Assembly (NCBI RefSeq): GCF_016918855.1
Contig: NZ_JADKYB010000015.1
Coordinates: forward strand, 161,314-225,313
From: Actinacidiphila acididurans
Lineage (GTDB): Bacteria; Actinomycetota; Actinomycetes; Streptomycetales; Streptomycetaceae
Length of the DNA stretch: 64,000 nt
Reading direction: 5' to 3'
Part shown: positions 8,200 through 17,045 of the stretch, piece by piece
How the letters are laid out: every line of letters begins with the position of its first letter
Position numbering within the stretch: the first letter of the stretch is position 1
Notes under the pieces: model-generated
What the model saw: the letters and a program-made list of their open reading frames with translations, nothing else
The model's database searches: none
What the model was told of the DNA's origin: nothing
Translations under genes and position numbers: made by a program

Positions 8200-8727
8200 A
8201 TGTCTGCCTACGCTTTACGCACTGCGGTTGCCTTGGCTGCCGGCGCAGCCTTGTGCCTCAGCGCCCCACTGGCGTCCGCATCTGACCGCGACACCCCAGT
8301 CCAGGGGGTGAAGATCTCGTCTGCTGCAAACGCGGCCACGCGTGCGATCGCCGAAAAAGAACCGCTCGCCGCCATCGCCGCAGCAACTGTATGCGGCACA
8401 GGATACGAACTCTACAATGCCGAACCTCTCCCCGACCTGAACACCAGGCAAGGCACACTGTTCACCTACGACAACGGTGGACTGGGGCCTGGAAACTCGG
8501 AATGTGCCATCCTGGACAACAACACGGCCTCGGCCAAGTGGATGAAGATTCAGCTCTGCGAAAACAAGGCCACCAGTCCTCGATGCGACGTCGATCAGGG
8601 CAACTACAGCGACTACGCCGGCCCGGTGTTCATGAACAACTGCCCGACGGTCACGGCGCTGATGAAGACAACCTCTGGTTCGTCCAGCTACATCATCAAC
8701 GCTGTGCGCGGCAGCTTCTGCGACTAG
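8200..8727 (+). CDS. Small secreted protein, unknown function
   Basis: 175 residues. A Sec signal peptide is plain: a basic start, a hydrophobic core VALAAGAALCLS and a cleavage site after SAPLASA. The mature part has about eight cysteines, probably forming disulfides, and ends NAVRGSFCD. ATG at 8200 is chosen because it directly starts the signal peptide and has GGGAGA upstream; ATG at 8173 is in frame but adds nothing. The DNA is less GC-rich than typical here. It leads a run of three genes for exported proteins. No family is recognised. Confidence 0.7.
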   Translation: MSAYALRTAVALAAGAALCLSAPLASASDRDTPVQGVKISSAANAATRAIAEKEPLAAIAAATVCGTGYELYNAEPLPDLNTRQGTLFTYDNGGLGPGNSECAILDNNTASAKWMKIQLCENKATSPRCDVDQGNYSDYAGPVFMNNCPTVTALMKTTSGSSSYIINAVRGSFCD

Positions 8728-8731
8728 CGGC

Positions 8732-9262
8732 ATGAACATGATCCACGGGACACACGTCCCTCACCGCACCGCCAGGCGTGGCACCGTACCGGCACTGGCC
8801 GCGCTGACACTGTCAACTCTCTTCGCTGTAACCGCGTGCAGCAACGGTGGCCCACAGGCGACCGCTCCAACGACAAAGCATGCCTCCGCACCCCCGGCCA
8901 CGCCCCAGGCGGTCTCTTCGCCATCTGCTTCACCTCGGATCACGCCGAGCAGGGACACCGGGAACTTCGCGGCTGCCAAAGACGGTGTCACGGTGAAAAG
9001 ACCGGTACTCAAAAGCTCCGGTGACGCCTTCTGGGTCGCCGTCGACGTGACCAACACTGGAACTGGGCCTGCAAATTACCAGGCGTATATCCGGCTGACC
9101 GGACCACTCGGCTACAACGCGTTGCTCCGTGTTGAGATTGACGACCTGCGGCCCGGTGCCGTGAGTTCCGCCGTGTACACGGCACGCGATGAAGCCGATG
9201 GAGCCATTATCCCGAAACACCCGACAGTGGTCATCGTGGAAGTCTCCCGCACGGCCGTCTGA
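8732..9262 (+). CDS. Lipoprotein with an Ig-like C-terminal domain, unknown function
   Basis: 176 residues. The lipobox is AVTAC with Cys36 as the lipidated residue after a hydrophobic LAALTLSTLF segment, so the protein is anchored to the outer face of the membrane. A Thr/Ser/Pro/Ala linker (about 40-75) leads to a beta-rich domain with a fnIII/CARDB-like look (FWVAVDVTNTGTGPANYQAYI), typical of accessory exported proteins. It begins four bases after the stop of the previous gene, so the two are co-transcribed. ATG at 8738 is an alternative start. Confidence 0.68.
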   Translation: MNMIHGTHVPHRTARRGTVPALAALTLSTLFAVTACSNGGPQATAPTTKHASAPPATPQAVSSPSASPRITPSRDTGNFAAAKDGVTVKRPVLKSSGDAFWVAVDVTNTGTGPANYQAYIRLTGPLGYNALLRVEIDDLRPGAVSSAVYTARDEADGAIIPKHPTVVIVEVSRTAV

Positions 9263-9418
9263 AGCCTCCGCCCCGTGAAAAACAGAGGCGGACGATTCTG
9301 GCCGAGGGTGCAGCCCAGCAATTTGACATCTACTGCTCTGCACCCAGCTTTCCGTGATCGAACTACCCGTGGCACGTGCAACCAGAATCCGGGTCCGCAA
9401 TGGATGAACGGAGTGCAT

Positions 9419-12400
9419 GTGAAATCCGTCCGCAGAAGAATCACCGTGGCCCTTACTGCCGGCGTGGTCCTGTCGGGCTTAGCGCCGGCCTTGCAGGCAC
9501 ATGCGAGTTCCCCGCCCCCCGATAAAGCGGTCACCGACAGCCACCAGCCCGTCGGCGCGGTGACGGACCCCGACAAGAACCTCGGCAAGGGATGGCGAAC
9601 CTCCCCCGACCGTGCCGTCACCTCCGCCGCCGACAGCGACGGCCTGCACATACTCGTCGCGGACAGCAAGGACGCCTATGCGTGGCGGACCGCCGCCGTC
9701 CTGGCCGAGCCGGGCATGCCGGCGGACACATGGATCGGCAACAGTTGCGTCATCGATGCCACGCACGCGGCTGTCGCCTACGCGCCGCGGACGTTCACCA
9801 ACCAGCAGGACCTGATGCTGGGCGGCGCGTTCACCGCAATCGTGAACCTCGACAAGGGCACCGTCGTCAAACTGCCCTTCACCGCATCCCTGGCCTACTT
9901 CGACCCAGCATGCAACCCCACGACTCACACTGCAGCGTTCACCGCGTTCCGGGACGACAAGACACGCCTGGTGACGGTCGACACCACAGGCCACACCGTG
10001 GCCGATACCACCGCCGACGGCCAGGTGACCTCCGCGATCCCGGTCGCAGATGGCGCCGTAGCCGGGCTCGGCCACCGCCTGGTGCACATCAGCCGCACCG
10101 GCAGGACAACGACGCTCGCCACTACCGACAGCGTCCCGTACGACATACGCCCGACAGGCCCGGACAAAGCCGGCAAGGACACCTACGCCTTCCTGGACCA
10201 CAAAGGCGACACCACCGCGCACGCCAAAGTATGGCGACCCGGCAAGGTCTCGACCGTGGCCACCGGCAAGTTGACGGACCTGGCGCTGCAGCAGTCCGGT
10301 GCCGGCGGCGTCTTCCTCACCGGGCACCCCCAGGGCACGCCGAAAACCGCCGACACCGGCATCACGCCCTTGAACGCGAACGCCGACACCCAACCCTCCA
10401 GCCTCGGCCGACTGGCCGTGGACCCGGTACTGGCACCGGGCGTGCAGGCCGGCCTGGCCACCATCGCCGACGCCGGCCGCGCCGCTGTCCAGGCCGAACC
10501 GGCACCCGCCCAGGCCCCGGCCCAGACGAACACCACCGGTGACGGCACCCTGACGCTGACCGCGACGGCAACCACCACCGGCAAGGAGATCACCCAGCGC
10601 GTCAGCACGCCGCACAAGATCTCCGGCACAACCCTGTCGCCTGCGGTCACCAGCGCCTCCAAGGCCGTCCCCCAGAACAGCAACAGCATCCAGAAGCCGG
10701 CGGCAGCGGCGGACGGTGACGACCACGACCCGGTGGACACCGACCGCTGGTGCTCCGTGCCCCGCAACGACGTCAATGAGCAGGCCCTGCAGCCCACGCC
10801 CAACCAGGTGGAGTGGGCCGTGGACATGGCCGTGCGCGGTGATCTGACCTCGGGCTGGGTCACGCAGGGCGGCTGGCGCTCCCAGATCGGCCTGGGCACC
10901 GTCGACCCGCAGGGGCTCTTCCCGGTGCCGTCCCTGACCGGCGGCGGACGCATCCCCGCCCAGGTCGAACTGGGCATCCTCGCCCAGGAATCCAACCTGT
11001 GGCAGGCCGAATCCGGCGCGATCCCCGGCCAGATGGGCAACCCGCTGGCGGCGACGGCCGGTTTCTACGGCCACACCGGCACCGACCCGTCCGACTACTG
11101 GAAGATCGACTGGACGAAGTCCGACTGCGGTTACGGCGTCGGGCAGGTCACCGACGGCATGCGCATGGCGGGCCACGAAAAGCCCGGCGAGACCGCCCTG
11201 CCGCCCACCGTCCAGAAAGCCGTGGCGCTGGACTACACCGTCAACATCGCCGCCTCGCTCCAGATCCTGGCCGGCAAGTGGAACGAGGTCCACACCCCCG
11301 GCCAGACCATCACCGTCAACAACGACGACCCCTCCAAGCCCGAGAACTGGTTCACCGCCGTGTGGAACTACAACCTCGGCTTCAACGCACCCTCGGGCGC
11401 ACCAGGCGTCCCCTGGGGACTGGGCTGGTACAACAACCCCGCCAACCCCCTCTACCCGCCCTCCCGGCTCGCCTTCATGGACACCACCCTCGACTCGGGC
11501 GCCAACCACGACGCGGCCCACCCGCAGGACTGGCCATACGAGGAGAAGGTGATGGGCTGGGCCGCCTGGTCCATCGACACCGGCCACTCCTACGCCACCT
11601 CCGGCCGCCAGGACTGGCCCGGCGAGAGCGGCTTCTCCTCCGCCGGCTTCCAGCCCACCTGGTGGCTCACTGTCCTGGACCGCAGCGAGATCAAGCCCCC
11701 GCTCGACACGTTCTGCACCACCGCGAACGCCTGCGACATCAGCAACCCGCCCCCGTGCGAAACCGACCACATCGACGGCTGCGACCAACTGCACTGGTGG
11801 AACGCCGAGAACACCGTCTGGAAACCCGACTGCGCCGACACCTGCGGCCACGAAAGCATCAAATACCAGACGCTCCGCACCGAGCCCGGCCGCGGCTCCC
11901 GCCTCCAGTACGGCACACCCGACTGCACCGGAGCACCCGCCGGCTCCTTCGTCGTCGACTCCGACCCAGCCGGCACCCAGACCTGGAGCGACTGCGGCAC
12001 CGTCTCCACACAAGGCACCTTCCAGTTCACCTTCTACCCCGACACCGCAGGCCAGTACGAAGCCAAGGGCGACCTCCACCAGATCGGCGGCGGCTACCAG
12101 GGCCACTTCTGGTACGCCCACGACCGCGACACCGCCCACCTCGGCGGCGACAGTGGACGCATGACGATCCTCGGCGACTGGAAACTCAACTCCCCCCTGC
12201 CCCAGGACCAGGCCCAGGTCTACGTCCACATCCCCGACACCGGAGCACAGAGCAAGGAAGCCACCTACCAGATCGTCACGCCCTTCGGTATCAAGTCAAA
12301 GACGATCTCCCAAGACACCAATGAGTCCAACAAATGGGTCTCCCTCGGCGCCTACCGCTTCAAGAACCAACCCCCAGAGATCAAACTGTCCAACAGCAAC

Positions 12401-13861
12401 AGCAGCGGGACCGGGGACAGCGACATCGCCTGGGACGCCGTCGCTTTCCTGCCCGGTAACTTCAGTGGCGTGCCGAGCATCACTTTTCCGAACCCCAACG
12501 GCTCGGCTCCGCTTCCCGACTTCGCAGGCCCGCCAAGGTCAGTGCAGCGCGGAGGTCTGTTGACACTGACACCAGCCTTACGTGACGAGTTGACGAGGCA
12601 GGAGGCAGTCAGTGCCCCCGCGCGCCTCTCGGCCAGGCAGTTTCCCAAGCCGGGAGCCGGGCCGCACTGCTCCGCCCCCGACGCCAGTGGCCGTTCCACC
12701 TGCATCACCACAGGGCGGCCGGACTCGGCCGAGGCACGGTCCATGGCCAAGGCTGTGGAACAGCGACAACTCGACGGGATTCCCATCCCGTCCTGGTGCC
12801 CTGGATCGCAACTGACGGACACGGAGACGCGTACGGAGGCCTGCCTCAACGGCTTCTCTCCTGTGAACATCGTCTTCCTGGTGAATGACAAGGAAGTGGG
12901 CAGGGCCACTTTCGCGATGATGCAGAACATCCAGCTCTACAACAACGCCGCCGAAATGGACCAGACGCTTATATTTGTTCCGTTTCAGATCGACGCGGAC
13001 CTCGGAGCGGTGTCGTTGAACTGGGCGACGGCCGCCGACTGTGACGACTGCACGCAGTCTCCCAAGGTGACTGTGGGTGAGATGGTCTGGGCGGGACCCG
13101 ATGATCTCCACGTCGCAGCCCAGACCTTCCAGACGTTCTGGAACGGCACGGGCCAGGAGGACGTCAACTTCGGCTGGGCGCTGACCGGCACGGTCGCAAA
13201 TGCCGACGTGGTGACCCCGCTGAGTCTGGGCAATACCTACGACGACCTGACGATTCGATGTGACGACATCACCAAGGGCAATAGCAGCCCTGGCTGCGTC
13301 TTCAAGAACTACACGCCGACGTACACGGTCAGCACCGACCGCTATCCCGCCGCCGGCGCGTACTACTGGCTGATGAAGACGCACAACAGCAACCACTTCG
13401 GCAGCAAGGCCAACAATTCACCGCTACATTACGTCCCCGACGGCCAGAGCGACAACCGCAAGGTGGTATGCCCCGATAGCTGGACCGGCCGCACAGAGAC
13501 GCCCGACGCGAGTTGCGACGAGTACGCCTTCGCCACTACTCAGGAGAGCGGTGGAGCTCCGGGCAGCGGGGTGGAATCGGGCAACGAATGTGCGCAGTTC
13601 TACGCTCTGCCAATCGACAGCAATACGTGGACACTGCGGGACGATGACAACTACGACATCCCCAATTGGTCGGAGAAGTGCGGGCGAGCCAGTATCCCGC
13701 TGGACCAGAACACCGGCGCGCTCGCGCCATTCGGCCGTACCGGTGGATTCGTCTGGTACAACCGCATGCTGGCAGGTGATGCCTTCTGGGTGGCCACCCC
13801 GGGCTTCGACCACTGCACGGCAGCCGATACCACATGCGTAATGCAGGAAAACGTGAGCTGA
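9419..13861 (+). CDS. Very large secreted protein with lysozyme-like and golvesin-like domains
   Basis: 1480 residues. A Sec signal peptide (VKSVRRRITVALTAG ... LQAHA) is followed by a beta-propeller-like region (about 40-330) and an Ala/Thr linker. A transglycosylase-like segment lies at about 515-620 (ILAQESNLWQAES ... YGVGQVTDGM), with Glu in the expected catalytic place. A golvesin/Xly-type binding domain lies at about 790-1010 (YEAKGDLHQIGGGYQGHFWY). A novel C-terminal half of about 450 residues rich in Cys, Asn and Trp ends the protein. It probably works on the outer wall. GTG at 9419 has GGAG five bases before it; ATG at 9404 is the alternative. A strong terminator follows. Confidence 0.72.
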   Translation: MKSVRRRITVALTAGVVLSGLAPALQAHASSPPPDKAVTDSHQPVGAVTDPDKNLGKGWRTSPDRAVTSAADSDGLHILVADSKDAYAWRTAAVLAEPGMPADTWIGNSCVIDATHAAVAYAPRTFTNQQDLMLGGAFTAIVNLDKGTVVKLPFTASLAYFDPACNPTTHTAAFTAFRDDKTRLVTVDTTGHTVADTTADGQVTSAIPVADGAVAGLGHRLVHISRTGRTTTLATTDSVPYDIRPTGPDKAGKDTYAFLDHKGDTTAHAKVWRPGKVSTVATGKLTDLALQQSGAGGVFLTGHPQGTPKTADTGITPLNANADTQPSSLGRLAVDPVLAPGVQAGLATIADAGRAAVQAEPAPAQAPAQTNTTGDGTLTLTATATTTGKEITQRVSTPHKISGTTLSPAVTSASKAVPQNSNSIQKPAAAADGDDHDPVDTDRWCSVPRNDVNEQALQPTPNQVEWAVDMAVRGDLTSGWVTQGGWRSQIGLGTVDPQGLFPVPSLTGGGRIPAQVELGILAQESNLWQAESGAIPGQMGNPLAATAGFYGHTGTDPSDYWKIDWTKSDCGYGVGQVTDGMRMAGHEKPGETALPPTVQKAVALDYTVNIAASLQILAGKWNEVHTPGQTITVNNDDPSKPENWFTAVWNYNLGFNAPSGAPGVPWGLGWYNNPANPLYPPSRLAFMDTTLDSGANHDAAHPQDWPYEEKVMGWAAWSIDTGHSYATSGRQDWPGESGFSSAGFQPTWWLTVLDRSEIKPPLDTFCTTANACDISNPPPCETDHIDGCDQLHWWNAENTVWKPDCADTCGHESIKYQTLRTEPGRGSRLQYGTPDCTGAPAGSFVVDSDPAGTQTWSDCGTVSTQGTFQFTFYPDTAGQYEAKGDLHQIGGGYQGHFWYAHDRDTAHLGGDSGRMTILGDWKLNSPLPQDQAQVYVHIPDTGAQSKEATYQIVTPFGIKSKTISQDTNESNKWVSLGAYRFKNQPPEIKLSNSNSSGTGDSDIAWDAVAFLPGNFSGVPSITFPNPNGSAPLPDFAGPPRSVQRGGLLTLTPALRDELTRQEAVSAPARLSARQFPKPGAGPHCSAPDASGRSTCITTGRPDSAEARSMAKAVEQRQLDGIPIPSWCPGSQLTDTETRTEACLNGFSPVNIVFLVNDKEVGRATFAMMQNIQLYNNAAEMDQTLIFVPFQIDADLGAVSLNWATAADCDDCTQSPKVTVGEMVWAGPDDLHVAAQTFQTFWNGTGQEDVNFGWALTGTVANADVVTPLSLGNTYDDLTIRCDDITKGNSSPGCVFKNYTPTYTVSTDRYPAAGAYYWLMKTHNSNHFGSKANNSPLHYVPDGQSDNRKVVCPDSWTGRTETPDASCDEYAFATTQESGGAPGSGVESGNECAQFYALPIDSNTWTLRDDDNYDIPNWSEKCGRASIPLDQNTGALAPFGRTGGFVWYNRMLAGDAFWVATPGFDHCTAADTTCVMQENVS

Positions 13862-13875
13862 CCATCAACGGAGCA

Positions 13876-13911
13876 CGATGGGGAGGCTACCGCCCGGTAG
13901 CCTCCCCATCG
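13876..13911 (+). terminator. Strong intrinsic terminator after the large secreted protein gene
   Basis: A perfect 16-bp stem (CGATGGGGAGGCTACC at 13876-13891, complement at 13896-13911) with a 4-nt GCCC loop lies 15 bp after the stop codon. There is no T-tract, as is usual in Streptomyces. It also lies between convergent genes and may serve both. Confidence 0.85.
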
Positions 13912-13977
13912 TTCCTCACCGATGTGCCCTTGAACGTAGGGGAGCCTGACTCCCTGCGCCAGACCCATCGCCCACAC

Positions 13978-14589
13978 TCAGAGGCTGTCCAGATTCGGGT
14001 GGCCATTCACAGACACCGTGCGCAGTTCTCCCTGCTCTACCAGTTCCCTGGGCAGCGACAGCCCGAAGTGCCGCTCGATCACGCCCAGCGACATCGCTAT
14101 CCGCTGGGCATGCCGGCTCGCACCCGCCTCCAGGACTGAGCCGTCCGGCAGGAAGACGCCCGCGCTCTCCAAGGCCGTATTGAGCAGATCAGGGTTACTG
14201 CCCCACCGCCGACCCTCCTCGGCCAACCCGAAGGAACACAGCAATTCCCCACCGGCCGCGCAGGAAAACATGGATGGCGGATGGTCCGTCTGCGGATCAA
14301 GATTCACCGCTTCGCCGCCCCGAGAAAGCTCAGCAAGGACGCCGTGCCGCGTGCCATGCGCCTCACCGTACTCGGCCGCGAATGCCCAGCCGCCCGCCTC
14401 ACCCAGCCGGGCGATCCCGACATTCGGATCCACGAGCAGTCCCTCGATCTCACGCGCTGTCGCCAGCACCGGAGCCGCAGCCGGATCAGCGCCTAGCCGC
14501 CTTCCAAGCTCCTCGGAGTCAAGACCCCGAACGAAGGTCACACTGAAATGCCAGGATGCGTGCGCAAGCCACCGCACACCACTGTCCAT
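13978..14589 (-). CDS. DUF6461-family protein
   Basis: 203 residues. The opening WHFSVTFVRGLDSEELGRRLG is characteristic of DUF6461, a Streptomyces family of unknown function often found in accessory DNA and beside toxin or immunity genes. No membrane segment or catalytic motif is visible. ATG at 14589 has GAGGTGGGG a few bases upstream. It converges with the large secreted-protein gene and lies near a broken SUKH gene, which hints at an immunity-like setting; that is inference. Confidence 0.72.
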   Translation of the reverse strand: MDSGVRWLAHASWHFSVTFVRGLDSEELGRRLGADPAAAPVLATAREIEGLLVDPNVGIARLGEAGGWAFAAEYGEAHGTRHGVLAELSRGGEAVNLDPQTDHPPSMFSCAAGGELLCSFGLAEEGRRWGSNPDLLNTALESAGVFLPDGSVLEAGASRHAQRIAMSLGVIERHFGLSLPRELVEQGELRTVSVNGHPNLDSL

Positions 14590-14834
14590 GACCCCACCTC
14601 ACGCGCCGTAGCCGGCCGTCAGCCAAGGCCACCCACAGTACAGGTCTCGTTTCGGCCAGCGGAGCCAACCAATGCTAGGCCAAGAGCCGCAAACGCTGAC
14701 TGCAACCAGGCAGTTCGCCATCTTGGTCACCGATGCTGCGGGCGACGTGTACGAATGATAGTCCATGATTCTGTGTCAGAACCGCAGCTCTATGAACCGG
14801 TTCCCGGGCTTCGAACGGGAGCCCGGATCGGACA

Positions 14835-15425
14835 TCACACCCACTGGAGCATCCGCCCCTCGTTGACGCACACATCGTCCAGCATGGCCTCCTGACTGGG
14901 CCACATCAGCCTGTAGGGAGGGGCTCCGAAGTTTGTGCCGCCGTTCTTCCCGTAGTGGGCTCCCGGTCGGTGGTCCACGAACAGGGTGTCGCCCGAGAAG
15001 GATTCCACGAACGGCACTCACAGATCGTGAACGATCGTGCCGATCACCGCGTCCTCATCCCCCTCCTCGACGTCCTCAAGGATGTCCTGCGCCATCGACG
15101 CGTGCCGGCGTTGGCCTTCCAGGACGCCAGCGGTGCCCAAGAGCGAGTAGCTCAACAGGAAGGCTCCCGGCTCGGTGCTGCCGCGCCGCGGTCTCACCCC
15201 GTCGTACAGGGTCACGAGCGTCCTCAGCCCTGGGTGGAGTGGGAACCCCAACTCCGCTTCGAGCCGGTCGATGTCCTCGGTCGATGCGCCGTCCCGTAGC
15301 GATGCATAGTCCCCAGGAGCGTGCGTGGCCAGCCAGTCTTCGAGGCGCTGCCAGAGGGCTGGGAGATCCCCTATTCCTGTCACCGTGGCGTCCGCAGATC
15401 GATGGGATTCGAAGCACCCGACCAC
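14835..15425 (-). pseudogene. SMI1/KNR4 (SUKH) immunity-type gene with one in-frame nonsense codon
   Basis: Read with one TGA at 15018-15020 ignored, the frame gives about 196 residues. The first 135 (QRLEDWLATHAPGDYASL, RLEAELGFPLHPGLRTL, FLLSYSLLGTAGVL) and the last 60 (VPFVESFSGDTLFVDHRPG, WPSQEAMLDDVC) both match the SUKH pattern. The family has Trp at the stop position (VHDL-W-VPFVES), so TGG-to-TGA is the simplest change. The reading frame is otherwise open, suggesting recent loss. GTG at 15383 is a likely alternative start. SUKH proteins are immunity proteins of polymorphic toxins; no partner toxin is seen. Confidence 0.8.
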
Positions 15426-15529
15426 TCAGGCCGGACCACCCGACCCTCCCACGCATAGGGTCGTCCAATATGGCAGCAGCGGAGATCAGTTGGGAGGCTT
15501 TCTCGCCACGGTGTTTTGACGCGTACGGC

Positions 15530-15688
15530 ACGGTCCCCCTCCCCTACCGCCACCCCCAGAAGGGCATCGGCTGGGTCACCCTGTGCACAGCCATCCCGGA
15601 CGACGGCTCCGGCACCAACCTGACCATCGCAACCTTCCACACTGGCACCACCGCACCAACCCTTGCTCCGCCGCTGGCCAGCCGGTGA
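15530..15688 (+). pseudogene. C-terminal remnant of an MmyB-like regulator gene
   Basis: The segment PLPYRHPQKGIGWVTL ... NLTIATFHTG ... LASR matches the last 50 residues of the MmyB-like protein encoded at 6889-7731, with similar DNA (roughly three quarters identical by eye) running through the stop codon. No HTH or start belonging to this gene exists upstream. It is a 5'-truncated paralog, so a second copy once stood here and was cut off by the rearrangement that also placed the SUKH gene. Confidence 0.8.
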
Positions 15689-15729
15689 CGGCCGATTGAG
15701 CGGCGCCCACCGATGACGGGCTGAAGTCA

Positions 15730-16434
15730 CTAGGCGGCGTACTCCCCCAGCAGCGCGTCGAGCTGCTCCGCGGTGACGTCGGCATCCGTGTGGTGAATCG
15801 TCTTGATCCCCAGCGCCGCCGCTGGCGGCAGGTTCTCGGCGTGGTCGTCGACGAACACGCACTCGGGGCCGGCCAGCCCCAAGGCTTCGAGCGTCCGCTC
15901 ATAGATGAGCGGCGACGGCTTCCTGACCCCTTCGCGCTCCGAAAGGATCACCGCGTCGAACCCGTCGTACAGGCCCAGCTCCTTGTAGGGGTTGTACGGG
16001 GTCAGGCCGAAGCTGTTGGACAGCATCGCGACCTTGATGCCGGCCTCGCGGGCGCGCTGGGCCGCGGCGACGATCGCGGCTTCGGGACGCAGGTTGGCCA
16101 GGGCGCGGCGCATCAAGTCCGTGGGGTCGATGCCGAGGATCCCGCCGATCACCCGGTTCCAGTCCTCCTGCGTGGCCCGGCCCACCTCCAGGTCCGCGTA
16201 CACCCGTACGCCGTCCGGGTGCCCGAGGGCCGCGAAGTAGGCACAGCAGGCCAGCCCTTCGGACCGCTCGAAAGCCTCCCCGTTGCGCCTCATCCGGGTG
16301 GTCAGGACTCCGCCGAAGTCGAGGATAAACCCGCGATAGGCGAGATCGGAGAAGACGACTCCTTGCTGGACGTGGACAGATCCGGCCAGGCCACTTGGCC
16401 CCGGCGCGCCGCCACTCTCTATGGGGCCGGGCAT
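15730..16434 (-). CDS. HAD-superfamily hydrolase, last gene of the nucleotide-modification operon
   Basis: 234 residues. HAD motif I appears as ILDFGGVLTT, with Asp kept and the second Asp replaced by Gly, as in haloacid-dehalogenase/epoxide-hydrolase-like members. Motif II is MLSNSFG, and motif IV is VFVDDHAENL; a Lys lies in VRKPSPLIYE. ATG at 16434 follows the exonuclease stop by eight bases. As the last of five coupled genes, it most likely dephosphorylates a nucleotide product of the pathway. The missing second Asp makes a non-phosphatase hydrolase possible. Confidence 0.8.
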   Translation of the reverse strand: MPGPIESGGAPGPSGLAGSVHVQQGVVFSDLAYRGFILDFGGVLTTRMRRNGEAFERSEGLACCAYFAALGHPDGVRVYADLEVGRATQEDWNRVIGGILGIDPTDLMRRALANLRPEAAIVAAAQRAREAGIKVAMLSNSFGLTPYNPYKELGLYDGFDAVILSEREGVRKPSPLIYERTLEALGLAGPECVFVDDHAENLPPAAALGIKTIHHTDADVTAEQLDALLGEYAA

Positions 16435-16442
16435 GGTGCTGG

Positions 16443-17045
16443 TCACCACAGCGTGGGGTCCTGGTCGGGTTGGGGGGCGCCCGGCAGGCCGGGCGGGACG
16501 GCTGCGGCGGCCAGGTCGGCGAAGGTGGGGTAGTTGGTGGCCATGGCGATGAGGAGTTGGGCGGTGGCGTAGGCGTCGTAGGTGGCGCGATGGCGTTGGG
16601 CGGGGGCTGCGGACAGGTCGGGTCGCAGGTGGGTGATGAGGGTGTCGAGGCTGTAGGCGGGCAGATCGGGGTGGGTGGCCTTGGCCAGGCGGAGGGTGTC
16701 GAGGACTCCGGTGGGGTGCCAGGCCGGCAGATGCGCGGACAGGACGCGGTGGTCGGTGTGGGCGTTGTGCGCGCAGATCCAGGCGGTGCCGAGCAGGTCG
16801 TGGACCTGGGGCGCGACCTGGGGCCAGGGCGGGCAGTGCGTCAGGGCGTCGTTGGTCAGGCCGTGGATCCTGGCGGCGTAGGGGGTGACCGGCCGGGGCG
16901 GGCGGATCAGCCACGCCCCGGCGGTGCTGGTGTCCGGCCGGCCGTCCCGTACGGGCAGGGCGGCGACTTCCACCAGGTCGGGTGGGTTGGCGCCGTTGCC
17001 TTCGACGTCCACGACGAACAGGGGCGGCCAGTCGGTGAAGATCAC
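16443..17045 (-). CDS. DEDDh 3'-5' exonuclease, DNA polymerase III epsilon-like
   Basis: 200 residues. Exo I is VVDVEGNG (Asp and Glu), exo II is AHNAHTDHRVL, and exo III is HRATYDAYATAQLL with the DEDDh His and Asp. That completes the metal-binding set of the DnaQ-like family. The GTG start at 17045 overlaps the TGA of the radical SAM gene (GTGA). It is short and has no polymerase partner, so it probably acts on small nucleic acid or nucleotide substrates. Its place in a nucleotide-metabolism operon suggests degradation of, or selection against, certain nucleotides. Confidence 0.85.
   Translation of the reverse strand: MIFTDWPPLFVVDVEGNGANPPDLVEVAALPVRDGRPDTSTAGAWLIRPPRPVTPYAARIHGLTNDALTHCPPWPQVAPQVHDLLGTAWICAHNAHTDHRVLSAHLPAWHPTGVLDTLRLAKATHPDLPAYSLDTLITHLRPDLSAAPAQRHRATYDAYATAQLLIAMATNYPTFADLAAAAVPPGLPGAPQPDQDPTLW

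Noticed and set aside
9479..12229. 916-residue minus frame antisense to the large secreted-protein gene
   Set aside because: Val/Gly-rich shadow of the sense gene, with no domain or start signal.
14806..14828. TTCGAAC within a CCGGGCT/AGCCCGG stem, like a tRNA T-arm
   Set aside because: The stem and loop lengths do not match a T-arm and no other tRNA arm is adjacent.
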